Shown: positions 9,015 to 17,926, numbered from the stretch's first letter. The stretch: 50,521 bases of DNA from Roseiflexus sp. (GCA_017743475.1 JAGHYV010000032.1:1-50521); one strand, 5' to 3'. Program-made: numbers and translations. Notes: generated by a model from the sequence alone, not told the origin.

Positions 9015-10784
9015 ATGTACCGCAGCCACACCTGCGGCGAGTTGCGTGCAGAACACATCGGTCAGGAGGTGCTGCTTGCTGGTTGGGTGCATCGCCGCCG
9101 CGACCACGGTCCGTTGATTTTTATTGACCTGCGCGACCGGTATGGTATCACACAGATCGTCTTTGACTCGGCTGATTCGCCTGCGGCGCATGCTGTCGCC
9201 AGCAACGCGCGCGTGGAGTATGTGCTCCAGGTGCGCGGCAGGGTGGTACAGCGCCCGAAGGAGGCGTACAATCCTGATATTGCTACCGGTATGATCGAAG
9301 TGCATGCTACCGAAGCGACGGTGCTCAACCCGGCAAAAACGCCGCCGCTCTACATCAACAAGGAAGGTGGGGAAGAGGAGACTCTTCGCCTGAAATATCG
9401 CTATCTCGATCTCCGGCGCGAGCGGATGCAGCGGAATATCATGCTGCGCCATCGGATCGTCAAGTTCATCCGCGACTTTCTCGACCGCGAAGGGTTTGTC
9501 GAGGTTGAGACGCCAATCCTGATCAAATCGACACCGGAGGGTGCGCGCGATTATCTCGTGCCAAGTCGGTTGCATCCGGGCAAATTTTATGCGTTGCCGC
9601 AGTCGCCGCAGCAGTTGAAGCAACTGCTCATGGTCGCCGGACTCGACCGCTACTTCCAGATCGCGCGCTGCTTCCGTGATGAGGACCAGCGCGCCGACCG
9701 ACAACCCGAATTCACGCAACTCGACCTAGAGATGAGTTTTGTCGATCAGGACGATGTTCTCGATGTCATTGAGCGTCTGTTCACTGCGCTGTGTCGCGAA
9801 ATTGTGCCACATAAGCGGTTGGTGACGCCTTTCCCACGCCTGACGTATGCCGAGGCGATGGAGCGTTTTGGTTCGGACAAGCCGGATCTGCGCTATGGCC
9901 TGGAACTGGTCGATGTGAGCGATGTGGTAGCTGCCAGCCAGTTCGGTGTTTTTCGGGCAGCGCTCGATACTGGTGGTCAGGTGAAGGGATTGCGCATTCC
10001 CGGCACCGGGAGTTACTCACGCAAACAGATCGACGAGGTGGTTGAACTGGCGAAGCAGGTGGGCGCTAGAGGATTGCTCTGGGCGGTTGTGCCGGGTGAA
10101 GGAGGCGAGGTGCGCTCCAGTTTCGGCAGGCAGGTTTCATCTGACGAGATGGCTGCCATCATTCGTCGTATGGAAGGAGCACCAGGCGATCTATTGCTGA
10201 TCGTTGCAGATAAGCCGAAGATTGTTGCTCAAACCCTGGATCGCTTGCGGCGCGAATTTGGTGCACGCCTTAACCTTGCCGATCCGAATGTGCTGGCGTG
10301 GGCATGGGTGATCGATTTTCCGCTCGTCGAGTGGAACGAGGAGGAGCAGCGCTGGGATGCAGTGCATCACCCATTCACAGCACCGAAGGATGAGGACCTG
10401 CACCTGATAGACATCGATCCCGGCGGGGTGCGTGCCAAAGCGTATGACCTGATCCTGAACGGATACGAAGTTGGCGGCGGGTCGATCCGTATCCATCGCC
10501 GTGATGTGCAGCAACGCATGTTCGATCTGCTTGGCATCGACCGCGAAACGGCAATGCGTCAGTTTGGGCATATGCTGGAAGCGTTCGAGTACGGCGCTCC
10601 GCCACACGGCGGCATCGCTCCTGGCATCGACCGCATTTGCATGATTCTTGCTGATGAAGTTACAATCCGCGAGGTGATGGCATTCCCAAAGACGCAACAG
10701 GCAGTCGATCTGATGACCAATGCGCCATCGCCGGTCGATGAGCGTCAGTTGCGTGAGCTGCACATAGCGCTGCGGCTCGACTAA
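9015..10784 (+). CDS. aspS: Aspartyl-tRNA synthetase
   Basis: The 589-residue protein charges tRNA-Asp (and possibly tRNA-Asn, as in bacteria that use the indirect route). It has the N-terminal OB anticodon-binding fold ([20 protein letters not shown]), class II motif 1 around the [12 protein letters not shown] region, motif 2 ([20 protein letters not shown]), the bacterial GAD insertion in the middle (about residues 280-400), and motif 3 ([10 protein letters not shown]) near the C terminus. Length is normal for the bacterial type. The start at ATG 9015 is preferred over the longer frame from 8964 because AAAAGGAG lies 8 bp upstream and the OB fold begins right after it. The adenosyltransferase gene follows after 15 bp. 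Confidence 0.96.
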   Translation: MYRSHTCGELRAEHIGQEVLLAGWVHRRRDHGPLIFIDLRDRYGITQIVFDSADSPAAHAVASNARVEYVLQVRGRVVQRPKEAYNPDIATGMIEVHATEATVLNPAKTPPLYINKEGGEEETLRLKYRYLDLRRERMQRNIMLRHRIVKFIRDFLDREGFVEVETPILIKSTPEGARDYLVPSRLHPGKFYALPQSPQQLKQLLMVAGLDRYFQIARCFRDEDQRADRQPEFTQLDLEMSFVDQDDVLDVIERLFTALCREIVPHKRLVTPFPRLTYAEAMERFGSDKPDLRYGLELVDVSDVVAASQFGVFRAALDTGGQVKGLRIPGTGSYSRKQIDEVVELAKQVGARGLLWAVVPGEGGEVRSSFGRQVSSDEMAAIIRRMEGAPGDLLLIVADKPKIVAQTLDRLRREFGARLNLADPNVLAWAWVIDFPLVEWNEEEQRWDAVHHPFTAPKDEDLHLIDIDPGGVRAKAYDLILNGYEVGGGSIRIHRRDVQQRMFDLLGIDRETAMRQFGHMLEAFEYGAPPHGGIAPGIDRICMILADEVTIREVMAFPKTQQAVDLMTNAPSPVDERQLRELHIALRLD

Positions 10785-10799
10785 GAGAGGAGTGGTAGG

Positions 10800-11366
10800 G
10801 TGAAAATCTATACGCGGACGGGCGATAATGGCGAAACCGGGTTGTGGGGCGGGTTGCGCGTCCCTAAGGATGCGCCTCGTGTTCAGGCGTATGGCACCGT
10901 CGATGAGTGCAATGCAGCAATCGGCGTCGCGCGTGCGGCAGGTGTCGGCGCAGAACTCGACGCGCTGCTGGCGCGGGTTCAGAACGATCTCTTCGTCGTC
11001 GGCGCTGACCTGGCGACACCCGGAGAGGCGGCGAATATTCCACGTATCGACCAGGAGGCAGTGCAGGCGCTAGAGCAGGCAATCGATGAACTGGAGGCGC
11101 GACTGAAACCATTGCGCCAGTTCATTCTGCCGGGTGGTTCGTTATCCGCCGCTTACCTTCATCTGGCGCGCACGATCTGCCGTCGCGCCGAACGGTGGGT
11201 AGTGGCGCTGAGTCACAGCGAACCGGTCAATCCACAGGTTGCTGTCTATCTCAACCGCCTTTCGGACCTGCTGTTCGTTGCTGCGCGGTTTGCGAATGCG
11301 AACGCTGGCGTCCCCGATGTGCCGTGGGAAAGCCCGCGGATGCGGGGGAAGGCGGAGGAAGGATGA
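10800..11366 (+). CDS. Cob(I)alamin adenosyltransferase, PduO type
   Basis: The 188-residue protein converts cob(I)alamin and ATP to adenosylcobalamin. The N-terminal ATP-binding signature KIYTRTGDNGETGLWGG and the following AYGTVDECNAAIG are diagnostic of the PduO/MMAB type, and RTICRRAERWVV and LNRLSDLLFVAAR complete the five-helix bundle. It starts with GTG at 10800 behind a GAGAGGAG-like ribosome-binding site, 15 bp after aspS, and is probably co-transcribed with it. Adenosylcobalamin would serve methylmalonyl-CoA mutase, a partner of the acyl-CoA carboxylase encoded later in the window. Confidence 0.92.
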   Translation: MKIYTRTGDNGETGLWGGLRVPKDAPRVQAYGTVDECNAAIGVARAAGVGAELDALLARVQNDLFVVGADLATPGEAANIPRIDQEAVQALEQAIDELEARLKPLRQFILPGGSLSAAYLHLARTICRRAERWVVALSHSEPVNPQVAVYLNRLSDLLFVAARFANANAGVPDVPWESPRMRGKAEEG

Positions 11367-11413
11367 ACGTCGAACGCGGGACGATGGCTCAATATACATC
11401 ACCGATGGTCTTG

Positions 11414-11514
11414 GAATGCTCGAAGATGCTGAGCATTCACTGCCAGTCCCGTTGGGGCACGGCACACCGCGCCCGTACCCGTAATGCCCGAAGATGCTGA
11501 ACATTCACTACCAG
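11414..11514 (+). repeat. Duplicated start region with hairpin upstream of rRNA methyltransferase
   Basis: A 31-bp segment starting at ATG 11416 is repeated at ATG 11484 with 28 of 31 identical bases. Both copies encode M-L/P-E-D-A-E-H-S-L-P. The upstream copy forms a perfect 8-bp hairpin: GAATGCTC at 11414-11421 pairs with GAGCATTC at 11431-11438 and hides its own ATG. Substitutions in the downstream copy weaken the equivalent stem to about 4 bp. Confidence 0.7.
11416..11484 (+). CDS. Possible 22-codon leader peptide
   Basis: ATG 11416 opens a 22-codon frame that ends in TAA at 11482-11484, and the last A is the first base of the methyltransferase ATG, giving a TAATG overlap. The start is a near-duplicate of the real gene start, so this could equally be an accidental relic of a tandem duplication. 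No Shine-Dalgarno is obvious, but its ATG lies inside a perfect hairpin. A leader followed by a coupled start is the arrangement used for translational attenuation of erm-type rRNA methyltransferases. That role here is inference only. Confidence 0.3.
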   Translation: MLEDAEHSLPVPLGHGTPRPYP

Positions 11515-12437
11515 GGCGTAAGGCGCTGAGCGATGCTGGTCAGATCGATGCCGTTGTTAATGCCATCCTGGCAGCGCCAAAGTACCGCTCCATCGCCCCG
11601 ACCCTGGTGCGCACGCTCGCGGCGCGCGAACTTGCCGTTCGTCGCAATGTTCGGGAAGCGATTAAGGCGACGAAGAACCGGTTGCATCAGGTCGTTGGAG
11701 CGTATGTCGAACAGCGGATCGACGTGGAGCGCTGGTTGACGCTTTTACAGGCAGGTACTGCGCTCCCACCGGCAACTCTTTCCGATGAGGCGCTTATCCA
11801 AGCGGCGCTGGCCAACCCGCGCGTTGCGCACCTGGATGCTTCCTTCTTTCGTGCTACACTCTACCTGATGGCGCAGCATGCCTCAACTCGCGAACGTCTA
11901 CCGTTCCTGTCGCACTTTTACGCCAGCATATGTGCTGCCCTTCCACCTATTCGTTCAGTCCTTGATGTTGGCTGTGGGCTGAACCCGCTGGCAATACCCT
12001 GGATGCCGCTTGCTGATGACGCCGTCTACTATGCCAGCGACATCGATAGCGCCCTCATCGAGTTCATCGGACGCTTTATGGCGCTCATTGGCATCCCCGG
12101 ACGCGCAGAGGTGCGTGATCAGGCGACCGATCCCGGTGGTCCGCCAGTTGATCTGGCGCTGGCGTTGAAGATAGCGCCGGTGCTGGATCAGATCGAGCGC
12201 GGCGCTGCGGCGCGTCTCCTGGAAACGCTTGATGCAGCATTTGTGCTAGTGTCGTACCCGGTACAGACCCTGGGCGGGCGACGCAAGGGGATGGGCGCAA
12301 CCTACGAGCGCCAGTTTGAGGCGCTCATTGCTGGCAGGCAGTGGGACGTTCAGCGTTTCGTCTTCCCCGGTGAACTTGCATTTTTGATCAGAAAGGATAG
12401 CAGACTGCCATGGAAATCATTGACGTCATCCTGTTAG
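11484..12437 (+). CDS. 16S rRNA (guanine-1405-N7)-type methyltransferase, aminoglycoside-resistance family
   Basis: The 317-residue protein matches the Arm/Rmt/Sgm/Kgm group (FmrO fold), which methylates N7 of G1405 in the 16S A site and blocks 4,6-disubstituted deoxystreptamine aminoglycosides. Visible family features in order are a helical N-domain (KYRSIAPTLVRTLAARELA, then IKATKNRLHQVVGAY), HASTRERLPFL at about 132-142, the SAM-binding loop DVGCGLNPLAIPWM at 161-174, the ASDID acidic loop at 184-188, LALKI at 226-230, and SYPVQTLGGRRKGM at 257-270, which corresponds to the FPTKSLGxRxKGM-type motif. It lies 117 bp after the adenosyltransferase gene. The start at 11484 gives an N terminus repeated upstream, so a later start is possible, but the frame has no other good candidate before the conserved helices. 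Whether it confers resistance or has a housekeeping role is unknown. Confidence 0.85.
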   Translation: MPEDAEHSLPGRKALSDAGQIDAVVNAILAAPKYRSIAPTLVRTLAARELAVRRNVREAIKATKNRLHQVVGAYVEQRIDVERWLTLLQAGTALPPATLSDEALIQAALANPRVAHLDASFFRATLYLMAQHASTRERLPFLSHFYASICAALPPIRSVLDVGCGLNPLAIPWMPLADDAVYYASDIDSALIEFIGRFMALIGIPGRAEVRDQATDPGGPPVDLALALKIAPVLDQIERGAAARLLETLDAAFVLVSYPVQTLGGRRKGMGATYERQFEALIAGRQWDVQRFVFPGELAFLIRKDSRLPWKSLTSSC

Positions 12438-12589
12438 ATTTTGTACGTACTGGCTTCTTGATACTCCTCCGGGAAAATGCGGGAAGGTTCCTGATCGAGA
12501 GCGGGTATTCCTACCCTGTTGTCATGGAATGCAGTGCACTACCATGGAATACGTGAAGAACGACACAATCCGGTAATTGGAGGGATTGT

Positions 12590-13474
12590 ATGGGAAAAAA
12601 CGTCATCAAACTTTTTGTGCTGATGGCGGCGCTGACCGCGTTGTTTCTCGTCATTGGCAATGCACTGGGCGGAACATTCGGCCTGATTATCGCGGTCGTT
12701 TTCGCGGCTGTGATGAACCTAGGCGCATACTGGTTCTCCGACAGCATTGTGCTGCGCATGGCAGGCGCCCGCGAAGTGAGCCGCGAGGAAGCGCCGTGGT
12801 TCTACCAGACGGTTGAGCAGCTGAGTGCGCGTGCTGGACTGCCCATGCCCAGGCTCTATATCATCGATGAAGATGTGCCAAACGCATTCGCAACCGGTCG
12901 CAGCCCCAGCAAGGGAGTTGTGGCAGTGACCACCGGCATCAGCCGGCTGTTGACGAAAGAGGAACTCGCCGGGGTTATTGCGCACGAACTGGCACACATC
13001 AAGAACCGCGACACGCTGATCTCAGCAGTGACAGCAACAATCGCAGGTGCTATCGCGGCAATCGCTGATATGTGGATGTGGAGCCAGATCTTTAGCATGT
13101 TCGGCGGTGGCGATGACGAAGAAGGAGGTAACCCGATCGGCGAACTGCTGCTTGTAATTGTTGCACCAATCGCGGCAACACTCATCCAGCTTGGCATCTC
13201 GCGGGCACGCGAATTTCAGGCGGATGAACTTGGTGCGCGCATTCTGGGTGATCCGCTGCCGCTTGCGAGTGCGCTAGAGAAGATTGAGTGGGCGGCGCAG
13301 CACGGATTTATGCATATGAACCTGGCCACAGCTTCGCTGTACATTGTGAACCCGCTGAGCGGCGCCAGCGGGGTGATGCGCTGGTTTAGCACCCATCCGC
13401 CCACCGAAGAGCGCATTGCCCGCTTGCGGGCAATGGCACGTCAGGGGCGCGGTCGCGACGCACTGGCGGCGTAG
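12590..13474 (+). CDS. htpX: HtpX-family membrane zinc metalloprotease
   Basis: The 294-residue protein is a membrane-bound M48 protease that degrades misfolded membrane proteins. Two N-terminal membrane segments (about residues 8-25 and 28-48) are followed by the zinc motif HELAH at 132-136, with E133 catalytic, two more hydrophobic segments (about 143-165 and 184-203), and the third ligand E208 in REFQADELGA. The start at 12590 is supported by a TTGGAGGG ribosome-binding site just upstream. The 150-bp space before it separates it from the rRNA methyltransferase, so it probably has its own promoter. A rho-independent terminator follows. Confidence 0.94.
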   Translation: MGKNVIKLFVLMAALTALFLVIGNALGGTFGLIIAVVFAAVMNLGAYWFSDSIVLRMAGAREVSREEAPWFYQTVEQLSARAGLPMPRLYIIDEDVPNAFATGRSPSKGVVAVTTGISRLLTKEELAGVIAHELAHIKNRDTLISAVTATIAGAIAAIADMWMWSQIFSMFGGGDDEEGGNPIGELLLVIVAPIAATLIQLGISRAREFQADELGARILGDPLPLASALEKIEWAAQHGFMHMNLATASLYIVNPLSGASGVMRWFSTHPPTEERIARLRAMARQGRGRDALAA

Positions 13475-13498
13475 TCATGAGATTGATGTCGGTTAAAC

Positions 13499-13527
13499 GC
13501 AGGCGGCTTCAGGTCGCCTGCATTTTT
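13499..13527 (+). terminator. Rho-independent terminator of htpX
   Basis: GCAGGCG at 13499-13505 pairs with CGCCTGC at 13515-13521, with a 9-base loop, followed by TTTTT at 13523-13527. It lies 25 bp after the htpX stop. Confidence 0.8.
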
Positions 13528-13546
13528 CATTTTACGCTACAATGGA

Positions 13547-13605
13547 AAAACTGAGAACTGGGAACTGAGAACCGGGAACCAGAAACCGAGAGTTGGGAAC
13601 CGGTG
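13547..13605. repeat. Degenerate GGGAACT/GAGAACC heptad repeat
   Basis: About eight imperfect 7-bp units of the type GAGAACT, GGGAACT, GAGAACC, GGGAACC follow one another here. They lie between the htpX terminator and the histidine-kinase gene. Confidence 0.75.
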
Positions 13606-13641
13606 GGGAAAGCGTGGCTGAACACAAGCGCAGGACGGGGT

Positions 13642-15051
13642 ATGGATGCGATCGATACAGAGTTGACCCCACGTGCAGATGAAGCGCCGAAAATGTACTG
13701 GCAGGTTCTGCTGCGCCTGCGCTGGTTGCTCGGAGGCGCCATTGGTCTGGCATTTGCCATCGGACGGATGCTAGAGGCATTATGGTTCGAACCCGAAACG
13801 CCGCTCACGCGCGTCTTTGGCGATGTGGCAGCCTGGGGGCTTCTTGGCGGTCTGGCAGTCTGGTTGACACTGACATGGGTCAGTCGCCAGGAACAGCGGT
13901 ACCAGGCCGGACTGGAACAGGCGTTGCGCGACCAGCAGCGCGCTTACAGCCAGCTGGCGCTGCTCAGTGAAGTCAACCGGCGAATCGTTGATTCAGCGAC
14001 TCTTGATGACATTCTCGATGCAGCGATGACGTTCCCCCAGCGTCTGGTTCCGGCGCAGGCAACAGCAGTCGTGTTGCTCAACCCGAACGGGTTTGTCGAA
14101 GCGCGCGCCCAGGGGATGTCGGGAGAGGAACTCTCCCGTTTACGCAGAGTGTTGGGCATTGCCGATAGCGTGGCGACCGCCCGCCAACCGCAGATGATCG
14201 AAAGGTCTGGCTGCGCCTGCCTGGTGTTGCCGCTCCACGACGGTATGGCGTTGCTGGGTTGGATTGAACTCCATCTTGAGGACTCGATCCCCGTTGCCAG
14301 CGATGAACTGGCACTGCTGGAAACCATTGCGAATGAGGTTGCCGAAGCAATCGCCAGTGCCCGGCGACGTTCACGCGAGGAGCGCGCTATCTATCAACTG
14401 GAACGCGCAATCGCTGAAGAGCGCGCCCGTATCGCACGTGATATTCACGATGGTATTGCGCAGAGCCTGGCGTTTATGCGCATGCGCGTCGATCTGTGGC
14501 TGGACTGGATCGAGCATGATCCGCAACGTCTACGCGCCGAATTGCTGGAACTTAAAACCACGCTGCGCGAGCAAATCCGCGAATTACGACGGGCGATCTT
14601 TGCACTGCGCCCGGTGCAGTTCGACGAATTGGGCTTCGTGGGCGGGTTGCGGCGCTATATTGTTGAGTTTGCTGGTCAACATAACTGGGACATCGATGTT
14701 GATCTGACGGGTACACCGTCTACCATTTCACCAGAGATTGAGGCAGTTGCATTCCGCGTTGTCCAGGAAGCGCTGACCAATGTTGCCAAACACGCATCAG
14801 CGACGCGCGTTGAGGTTACGATTGGACGGGTCGATGAAGGGTTGCAAATTGTAGTGCGCGACGATGGACAGGGATTTGATCCTGGTGCGTTGCCTGAAGC
14901 GCCGGGGCATGTAGGGTTGCGCCAGATGCGTGAACGCCTGGCGGCGTTGCGCGGGCAATTGACGATCCTCTCCCGTCCCGGTGCAGGGACGGAGTTGCGC
15001 GCCTGGATACCCCTGCCAATGGGCGCCAGGGAGAAGGCAGTTCAAGGTTGA
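13642..15051 (+). CDS. NarL-type sensor histidine kinase with GAF-like domain
   Basis: The 469-residue protein has two N-terminal membrane helices (about residues 23-42 and 62-80), a GAF-like sensor region (about 105-240), a HisKA_3 dimerisation helix with the phospho-acceptor H268 in ARIARDIHDGIAQSL, and a HATPase domain with an N-box (VVQEALTNVAKHA) and a G-box (DDGQGFDPG). This is the NarX/DesK class. I chose ATG 13642; a GTG at 13603 would add 13 residues encoded by the repeat-rich upstream sequence and is less likely. The cognate NarL-type regulator follows after about 90 bp. Residues CAC at 191-193 in the GAF region could bind a metal or sense redox, but this is speculative. The signal is unknown. 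Confidence 0.9.
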   Translation: MDAIDTELTPRADEAPKMYWQVLLRLRWLLGGAIGLAFAIGRMLEALWFEPETPLTRVFGDVAAWGLLGGLAVWLTLTWVSRQEQRYQAGLEQALRDQQRAYSQLALLSEVNRRIVDSATLDDILDAAMTFPQRLVPAQATAVVLLNPNGFVEARAQGMSGEELSRLRRVLGIADSVATARQPQMIERSGCACLVLPLHDGMALLGWIELHLEDSIPVASDELALLETIANEVAEAIASARRRSREERAIYQLERAIAEERARIARDIHDGIAQSLAFMRMRVDLWLDWIEHDPQRLRAELLELKTTLREQIRELRRAIFALRPVQFDELGFVGGLRRYIVEFAGQHNWDIDVDLTGTPSTISPEIEAVAFRVVQEALTNVAKHASATRVEVTIGRVDEGLQIVVRDDGQGFDPGALPEAPGHVGLRQMRERLAALRGQLTILSRPGAGTELRAWIPLPMGAREKAVQG

Positions 15052-15138
15052 AGGTTAGGAATTCTGGAACGCAGCATGGCTGCGCTTTCCTCTGAACGGC
15101 AGAGTTGCCGTGTCAAATCAACGGGATAGGGGACGCAT

Positions 15139-15801
15139 ATGAGCAGTGAAATCCGTATTCTTCTCGCAGATGACCATCGCATGTTCCGTCAGGGATTGCG
15201 TGAACTGCTGGAGCGCAAGGCAGGATTCGTCATTGTCGGCGAGGCGTCTACCGGACGCGAGGTTCTGGCACAGGTTGCAGCGCTTCAGCCTGACATTGTG
15301 CTGCTCGACATTCAGATGCCGGAGATCGACGGTGTTGCCGTAGCGCGTCAACTTGCCCAATCGCACCCGGAGGTCAAGATCATTATGCTGACCATGTATC
15401 GTCAGGATCAGCACCTGTTCGAAGCCATCAAAGCCGGTGCGCGCGCCTATCTGCTGAAAGATGCCGACGCTGACGAACTGATTGATGTGATCGAGCGGGT
15501 ATATCGCGGCGAGGCAGCACTCGATCCAACCGTGACGTTGAAGGTATTCGATGAGTTTCGCCGTCTGAGCGTTGATCAGGATTCTGAACAGTTGACAGAG
15601 CGCGAACGGGACATTCTCACCCTTCTGGCAGCCGGATACGATAACCGCACTATCGCGCAGCGCCTGTTTCTTTCGGAAAAGACTGTTGGCAACCGCCTGA
15701 GTGAGATCTTCCAGAAACTTGGGGTCAGCAATCGCACGCAGGCGGCGCTGGTTGCCGTTCAGCGCGGCCTGATCGCCCCACCCAAACCGGACGCGGAGTG
15801 A
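15139..15801 (+). CDS. NarL/FixJ-family response regulator
   Basis: The 220-residue protein has a receiver domain with the acidic pair D11/D12, phospho-acceptor D57 (VLLDIQMP) and the conserved Lys in YLLKDAD, followed by a LuxR-type helix-turn-helix at about residues 150-205 (LTERERDILTLLAAGYDN and LSEKTVGNRLSEIFQKLGV). It is the evident partner of the kinase immediately upstream. The nearest candidate target is the convergent bicarbonate transporter gene, but nothing in the sequence proves this link. Confidence 0.94.
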   Translation: MSSEIRILLADDHRMFRQGLRELLERKAGFVIVGEASTGREVLAQVAALQPDIVLLDIQMPEIDGVAVARQLAQSHPEVKIIMLTMYRQDQHLFEAIKAGARAYLLKDADADELIDVIERVYRGEAALDPTVTLKVFDEFRRLSVDQDSEQLTERERDILTLLAAGYDNRTIAQRLFLSEKTVGNRLSEIFQKLGVSNRTQAALVAVQRGLIAPPKPDAE

Positions 15802-15822
15802 TCAGGTGCAGTTAGTTCTAAA

Positions 15823-16791
15823 CTATATGCCGAAGATTGCGCGGGTGATCGCAAGATAGAGTGGTAACCCAAGCGTCAGGTTGAATGGAAAGGTGATCAC
15901 CAGCGAAGCAGTCAAATAATACCCTGGATTGGCTTGTGGCAACGCGATGCGAACTGCCGCTGGCGCGGCGATGTAGGACGCACTGGCAGCCAGCACCCCT
16001 AGCACCATGCTGCCGCCAGGTGACATACCTGCAAGACCGCCAAGCCAGATACCTAGTATGCCATGCAGAACAGGCATAACAATACCGAAGCCGATCAGAA
16101 ACTTCCCGGCTTTGGCAACATCACGGAACTGGCGGGCAGCAACCATGCCCATTTCGAGCAGGAAGAATGTCAACGCGCCTTTGAATGGGTCCACAAACAG
16201 CGGTGCCACCTGGGCGACCCCTTCTTTGCCCGCAGCTGCACCGATCACCAGACCACCAAACAAGAGCAGAATGCTCCTGCCAGCCAACACCTCGTGCAAC
16301 ACATCGCGCCACGAGCCAACCTGACCGAGACGCAAACGCGCAATGACCAGCGCGACAATGATGCCGGGAATTTCCATAACGGCGACCAGCGTTGGCACGA
16401 ATCCTTCATACGACATCGGAACGCTTTCCAGAAACGTCAGGCTGGCGCCAAATGTCACGGCAGACACCGAGCCGTAGTGCGCGGCAATCGCGGCGGCATC
16501 GGCGACACCGAACTTGCCCAGTGTACGAAGTATGGCGTAGCACCAGATAGGAATGCCAACGCCGAGCAGGAGGGCTGCCAGGAGCGGCGCCCACAACTGC
16601 GCCAGGGGCGTCACTGACAGTTCCGCACCGCCCTTCAACCCGATCGCCAGCAACAGGTAGATCGATAATGCCGTATACAGTGCATCCGGGAAGTGGAGAT
16701 CACTTCGTACCATGGTGGCGACAATTCCCAGCACAAATGCGAGTGCCATTGGTGAGAGAAGGTTGAGACGTATCAATTCAAAGAAATCCAT
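15823..16791 (-). CDS. SbtA-family sodium-dependent bicarbonate transporter
   Basis: The 322-residue integral membrane protein has about ten hydrophobic segments and the recognisable SbtA features LLAIGLKGGAELS near residue 50, HYGSVSAVTFGASL near 105-118, and FLLEMGMVAARQ near 215. The family imports bicarbonate with sodium in cyanobacteria; orthologues occur in many other bacteria. Here bicarbonate uptake would feed the biotin-dependent carboxylases of the 3-hydroxypropionate bicycle, one beta subunit of which is encoded at 43.8 kb. No SbtB-type PII partner gene is adjacent, which is unusual compared with cyanobacteria. It converges on the response regulator gene with only 21 bp between the stops. 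Confidence 0.88.
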   Translation of the reverse strand: MDFFELIRLNLLSPMALAFVLGIVATMVRSDLHFPDALYTALSIYLLLAIGLKGGAELSVTPLAQLWAPLLAALLLGVGIPIWCYAILRTLGKFGVADAAAIAAHYGSVSAVTFGASLTFLESVPMSYEGFVPTLVAVMEIPGIIVALVIARLRLGQVGSWRDVLHEVLAGRSILLLFGGLVIGAAAGKEGVAQVAPLFVDPFKGALTFFLLEMGMVAARQFRDVAKAGKFLIGFGIVMPVLHGILGIWLGGLAGMSPGGSMVLGVLAASASYIAAPAAVRIALPQANPGYYLTASLVITFPFNLTLGLPLYLAITRAIFGI

Positions 16792-16904
16792 CTGGGCATC
16801 CTCGTGTCTACAACCTGCATCGCCAGTGCATCCCAGAGTGCATGGCGACAGGGCTACGGCTTCGATGCCTATTATATCGATAGCGTATACATATCAGTTT
16901 TACG

Positions 16905-17624
16905 ATGAAAATCGACAATAGTGCAGCTGCAGCGCTTCACGCGCCGATGACGCCGGTTCTGGAGGCGATCCTCGGCACCTTGCCGGTACCCGAAGGTCTG
17001 CTAACCGATGTAGGATGCGGTGCCGGGCATAAGACAGCGCTCATCCGCTCGACGCTCAACTTCGCAGGACCTATAGTCGGCATTGATTGCGACCGGAAAG
17101 CGTTATCGGCAGCGGCGCGTGGCGGAATGTGGGCAATCGCAGGTGATGCGCATATGCTGCCGCTGCGCACGGCGTGCTGCGACGCGGCAGTATGCCTGGC
17201 GACGCTAGGGATGCTGCATGATCAACGCGCGGCGCTCTGCGAACTGCGGCGTGTCGTGCGACTCGGGGGATGGCTGGTTATTGTTACGGCAACCACTGCC
17301 TGGACATTCTGGTCAGTTCGTCTACGCGATTGGATCCAGACGGTGATTGCGGAACGTGAACGCAGAGGAGTGGATCTACTGCTAACAACACCCGAACCGG
17401 CTGCTGATCTTGCCGCACTGCTCCGGGATGCAGGGTGGCGGGAGGTGCGCGCCGGGGCGTTTGTCATTGAAACGGGTAATGAGATGTCGCAGCGTGTATT
17501 GCCGTTGATCTCGCAGAACGACACGCGACAGCTGACGCAAGCCGAGGTGCGCGAGTATGACGCACTTGTTGCTGACGCCGATGTAGAATTGCTCCCGCTG
17601 ATGCTTGTGGCGACGGGACGGTGA
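16905..17624 (+). CDS. Class I SAM-dependent methyltransferase
   Basis: The 239-residue protein has a standard class I methyltransferase fold with motif I LLTDVGCGAGHKT near residue 32, an acidic motif II (IVGIDCDRKAL), the GDAHMLPLR segment and a post-I hydrophobic strand (GGWLVIVTATT). It resembles the methyltransferase-11 (UbiE-like) group; the substrate cannot be read from the sequence. The ATG at 16905 has no Shine-Dalgarno, and TATACAT lies about 17 bp upstream, so a leaderless or short-leader transcript is possible. The gene diverges from sbtA. Confidence 0.85.
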   Translation: MKIDNSAAAALHAPMTPVLEAILGTLPVPEGLLTDVGCGAGHKTALIRSTLNFAGPIVGIDCDRKALSAAARGGMWAIAGDAHMLPLRTACCDAAVCLATLGMLHDQRAALCELRRVVRLGGWLVIVTATTAWTFWSVRLRDWIQTVIAERERRGVDLLLTTPEPAADLAALLRDAGWREVRAGAFVIETGNEMSQRVLPLISQNDTRQLTQAEVREYDALVADADVELLPLMLVATGR

Positions 17625-17677
17625 GTGACCGACGTCTGGTTTTACGCTTCAGAGTCTGTGGATCGCGCACCAAAGGT

Positions 17678-17926
17678 TTACCGGTTGTGCGCCTGTTTCG
17701 ATGGATTACGTTTTTCCGGCAATGCCGGTAATGCCAGAGACGCCTGACGCCACGCCTGAGTCCCCCAGATCACCAGGGCAGTTGCCGTTGCCTCGTCGAG
17801 ATTACCGACAAACGGCAGAGCATCGGGGATCAACTCAAGGACTCCCGCTGTGGGATTGATCAGGCAGACGATGCCGAGCGCAATTGCGCCAAACGCAATC
17901 AGACGACGCTGCCATGGACGATTCAT
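17678..17926 (-). CDS. DUF1232 small membrane protein
   Basis: The 82-residue protein has two hydrophobic segments around the motif ELIPDALPFVGNLDEATA, which is the hallmark of DUF1232 (YkvA-like) proteins, whose function is unknown. I chose the ATG at 17926 because the upstream in-frame extension (10 residues, very basic) is outside the family profile. It sits between the methyltransferase and transglycosylase genes and is transcribed against both. Confidence 0.7.
   Translation of the reverse strand: MNRPWQRRLIAFGAIALGIVCLINPTAGVLELIPDALPFVGNLDEATATALVIWGTQAWRQASLALPALPEKRNPSKQAHNR

Noticed and set aside
8958-9719. Minus-strand open frame of 253 codons
   Set aside because: It lies wholly antisense to aspS and reflects high G+C codon bias.
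11363-11503. Short frame overlapping the adenosyltransferase stop (ATGA)
   Set aside because: It encodes a 46-residue peptide with no features and conflicts with the better-supported leader and methyltransferase frame.
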